From NCBI RefSeq assembly GCF_044068625.1, contig NZ_JBIPKH010000001.1:186001-250000 (forward strand): 64,000 nucleotides of DNA, given 5' to 3'. The DNA is from Desulfurivibrio sp044068625 (GTDB lineage: Bacteria > Desulfobacterota > Desulfobulbia > Desulfobulbales > Desulfurivibrionaceae). A model generated the notes under the pieces. It was not told where the DNA came from. It saw only the letters and a list, made by a program, of their open reading frames with translations, and made no database searches. A program made the position numbers and the translations under genes. Shown here in pieces: positions 62,773 through 64,000 of the stretch (the stretch's first letter is position 1; every line of letters starts with the position of its first letter).

Positions 62773-63642
62773 TCAGCGATCGGCCGTCACCCCGATCCCC
62801 AGCCAGCGGGCCAGGGCGTTGGCGGTCACCACGAAGGGCCGCCAGTCGTTGCGCACCGGCACGGTTTCCGTCAGTCGCCGGAGTGGTCGCTGGCCGATGG
62901 GTCCCTGATCGGCGGGCAGCAGCAGCCGGGCCAGAAACACCGAGCTGGCATCCTGGCCCGGCAGGTGTTCGGCCAGCGGCGCCAATTCCGCCAGCAAGCT
63001 GTGGGCCGTGCCCTCGCGCCAGGCGTTGTAGATCGCGTCGCGCAGGCTGGCAGGGCTCTCGGCGAAGTCGGGCCACTGGGGCTGGGGCAGCCCGGGGTTG
63101 CTCTCCTGCCGCAGCAGCAACTCCACCGCGAAACCGTCCCGCAGCCGGGCGGCGGTGACCGAATCGAAGCTGTCGAAGGCCGTGCCGGCAAAGGCCGGCG
63201 TCTTGCCGCGCCCACAAACCTCAAAGCGGACGAAGAGATCGGCGGCCACCCCGGCGGGAGCGCCGCTCCAGAGACTGTCGGCATCGTGCCAGGCCTGACG
63301 CAGCAGTTGCGGCGACTGGGCCCGGTACCACTGGTCCAGATCAAGACAGCGCGGCCGGTTCACCTCCAGCAGCCGTCCCAGCCGGTCGATGGCCAGACCG
63401 GGCTGGACCACCAGCCGCTCGGGCCGGGCCGGATCATCACCCGCCGCCGGCTGTGCCGGCTGATGCTCCACCGCCAGGCCCGCCAGGGTGCCGTAACCCA
63501 TGGCATAGGCCAGCGCCCGGGCCAGCCGGCCGCGATGATAGTCCTGTTCGGCCTGAAAATCCTCCGCCCCCAGCAGAACCCCGGTGGCGTAATGGACCCG
63601 GTCCGGCCCCTCCAGGAGGGGCAGTGTATCCTTGCTGGCCAT
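62773..63642 (-). CDS. eCIS baseplate-like protein with the shared N-terminal domain (short paralogue)
   Basis: 289 residues from ATG 63642 (AAGGAG 9 bp upstream; ATG 63660 lacks a site). Residues about 17-105 hold YATGVLLGAEDFQAEQDYHR, GTLAGLAVE and PGLAIDRLGRLLEVNRP. The EQxY region following a YxxGxLL start recalls the N-terminal shell domain of TssK and phage receptor-binding proteins, which suggests a fibre/adaptor mount. First of three genes sharing the domain. Confidence 0.72.
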   Translation of the reverse strand: MASKDTLPLLEGPDRVHYATGVLLGAEDFQAEQDYHRGRLARALAYAMGYGTLAGLAVEHQPAQPAAGDDPARPERLVVQPGLAIDRLGRLLEVNRPRCLDLDQWYRAQSPQLLRQAWHDADSLWSGAPAGVAADLFVRFEVCGRGKTPAFAGTAFDSFDSVTAARLRDGFAVELLLRQESNPGLPQPQWPDFAESPASLRDAIYNAWREGTAHSLLAELAPLAEHLPGQDASSVFLARLLLPADQGPIGQRPLRRLTETVPVRNDWRPFVVTANALARWLGIGVTADR

Positions 63643-63656
63643 AATTATTTGCTCCT

Positions 63657-63926
63657 TCACCGGTTCACCGGGTTGAGGGGATTATTGATGATCACCCGCC
63701 CGTCAACGGGCAGCACCGGTCTGACCGGCCTGACCGGCGTGACCGGGGTTACCGGCACCACCTGCCGGCGCACAACCTCCACCTTGAGCTGGGCGGCCCG
63801 GCTCCGGTTGCCGGAGTCGTCCGCCACCGTCAACTGAAAGGTGTAAACCCCGGGGGGCAGGGTCCCCGCCACCTTGAGCAGCGGCTCGCCGGTCTTGAAT
63901 GTTCGCTCGCGGGTAAAATCGGCCAT
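63657..63926 (-). CDS. Small Ig/PKD-like protein with proline-valine repeat tail
   Basis: 89 residues. Residues 15-50 form a PKD/Ig-like strand pattern ending GVYTFQLTVADDSGNRSRAA; the tail VVPVTPVTPVRPVRPVLPV is a repeat encoded by 9-bp units. Located 5 bp after the upstream PKD-like gene. Possibly a structural or display module of the injection system; function unknown. Confidence 0.6.
   Translation of the reverse strand: MADFTRERTFKTGEPLLKVAGTLPPGVYTFQLTVADDSGNRSRAAQLKVEVVRRQVVPVTPVTPVRPVRPVLPVDGRVIINNPLNPVNR
63715..63759. repeat. Five 9-bp tandem units in the Ig-like gene
   Basis: Period-9 units ACCGGTCTG, ACCGGCCTG, ACCGGCGTG, ACCGGGGTT, ACCGGCACC (plus strand) encode the Pro-Val-Thr/Arg tail of the minus-strand protein. 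Confidence 0.8.
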
Positions 63927-63931
63927 GCCCG

Positions 63932-64000
63932 CTACTCGACCAGCGACCAGGTGTAGCTGACGATCTTGCCGCCCCCGAGATCCACCGACTTGCGGCCGTC
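63932..64000 (-). CDS. C-terminal end of a PKD-like protein (gene continues past the window)
   Basis: The last 22 codons read GGGKIVSYTWSLVE before a TAG at 63932, matching the strand of a PKD repeat (pattern I-V-S-Y-x-W). The stop is 5 bp from the ATG of the next gene, so they are coupled. Nothing more can be said. Confidence 0.5.
   Translation of the reverse strand, partial: DGRKSVDLGGGKIVSYTWSLVE

Overview
The window is GC-rich chromosomal DNA from an anaerobic or respiratory deltaproteobacterium-like organism. I infer a Desulfobulbales-type host (Desulfurivibrio-like) from the HmcB/DsrO-type periplasmic Fe-S proteins, several multihaem cytochromes, NrfD-type quinol module, sigma-54 control and a UGA-containing split-Soret-type cytochrome. 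No rRNA is present, so the assignment is an inference.

Layout. (1) 1-8.0 kb, nearly all on the minus strand, is a membrane/periplasm redox region: a pentahaem cytochrome and a Tat-exported Fe-S protein (cut by the left edge), ftsH, two tandem copies of a pair of small membrane-protein genes, and an Fe-S / trihaem cytochrome / NrfD operon. Three transcription units here carry textbook -24/-12 sigma-54 promoters, each with a TGTKGC-N2-GCMACA palindrome 100-250 bp upstream; one of these lies in a perfect 52-bp palindrome. (2) 8.2-14.6 kb: pyruvate kinase, a MATE exporter, a probable selenoprotein (in-frame UGA inside a hairpin, C_GCAxxG_C_C/split-Soret family), a two-domain PPK2 enzyme and tRNA-Arg(CCG); a repeat of the tRNA 3' end brackets the PPK2 gene. 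(3) 14.7-50.9 kb is mostly core metabolism: tilS, galU, priA-def-fmt-larC-pgpA, a hybrid kinase-ChaN-amidase operon, an orphan AAA+ protein, a DtxR-type regulator, an aminotransferase, truA, argC, tRNA-Gly(GCC)-rplM-rpsI, hisB, a TtcA-like enzyme, a C39-like lipoprotein, a PBP1b-type synthase, a TPR lipoprotein, a CbbQ/NorD-type ATPase-VWA pair, the ATP-grasp / 7TM-transglutaminase / retropepsin-like trio, hemB, a ClpX-like ATPase without the zinc domain, and an NtrC-type regulator. (4) 51.7-64 kb, all minus strand and translationally coupled, is the distal half of what looks like an extracellular contractile injection system (eCIS, phage-tail-like) locus: PKD/Ig-like small proteins, three proteins sharing one N-terminal domain, a tape-measure/cap-family protein, an AAA+ ATPase and, last, an AT-richer gene for an M15-type peptidase that is a candidate cargo effector.

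How parts work together. The redox genes suggest quinol-linked electron exchange with periplasmic cytochromes under a sigma-54 activator. An NtrC-type regulator is encoded at 49.5-50.9 kb, but nothing in the sequence ties it to those sites. The eCIS genes have the ATPase and tape-measure genes together and end with the likely payload; sheath, tube and spike genes would have to lie beyond the right edge.
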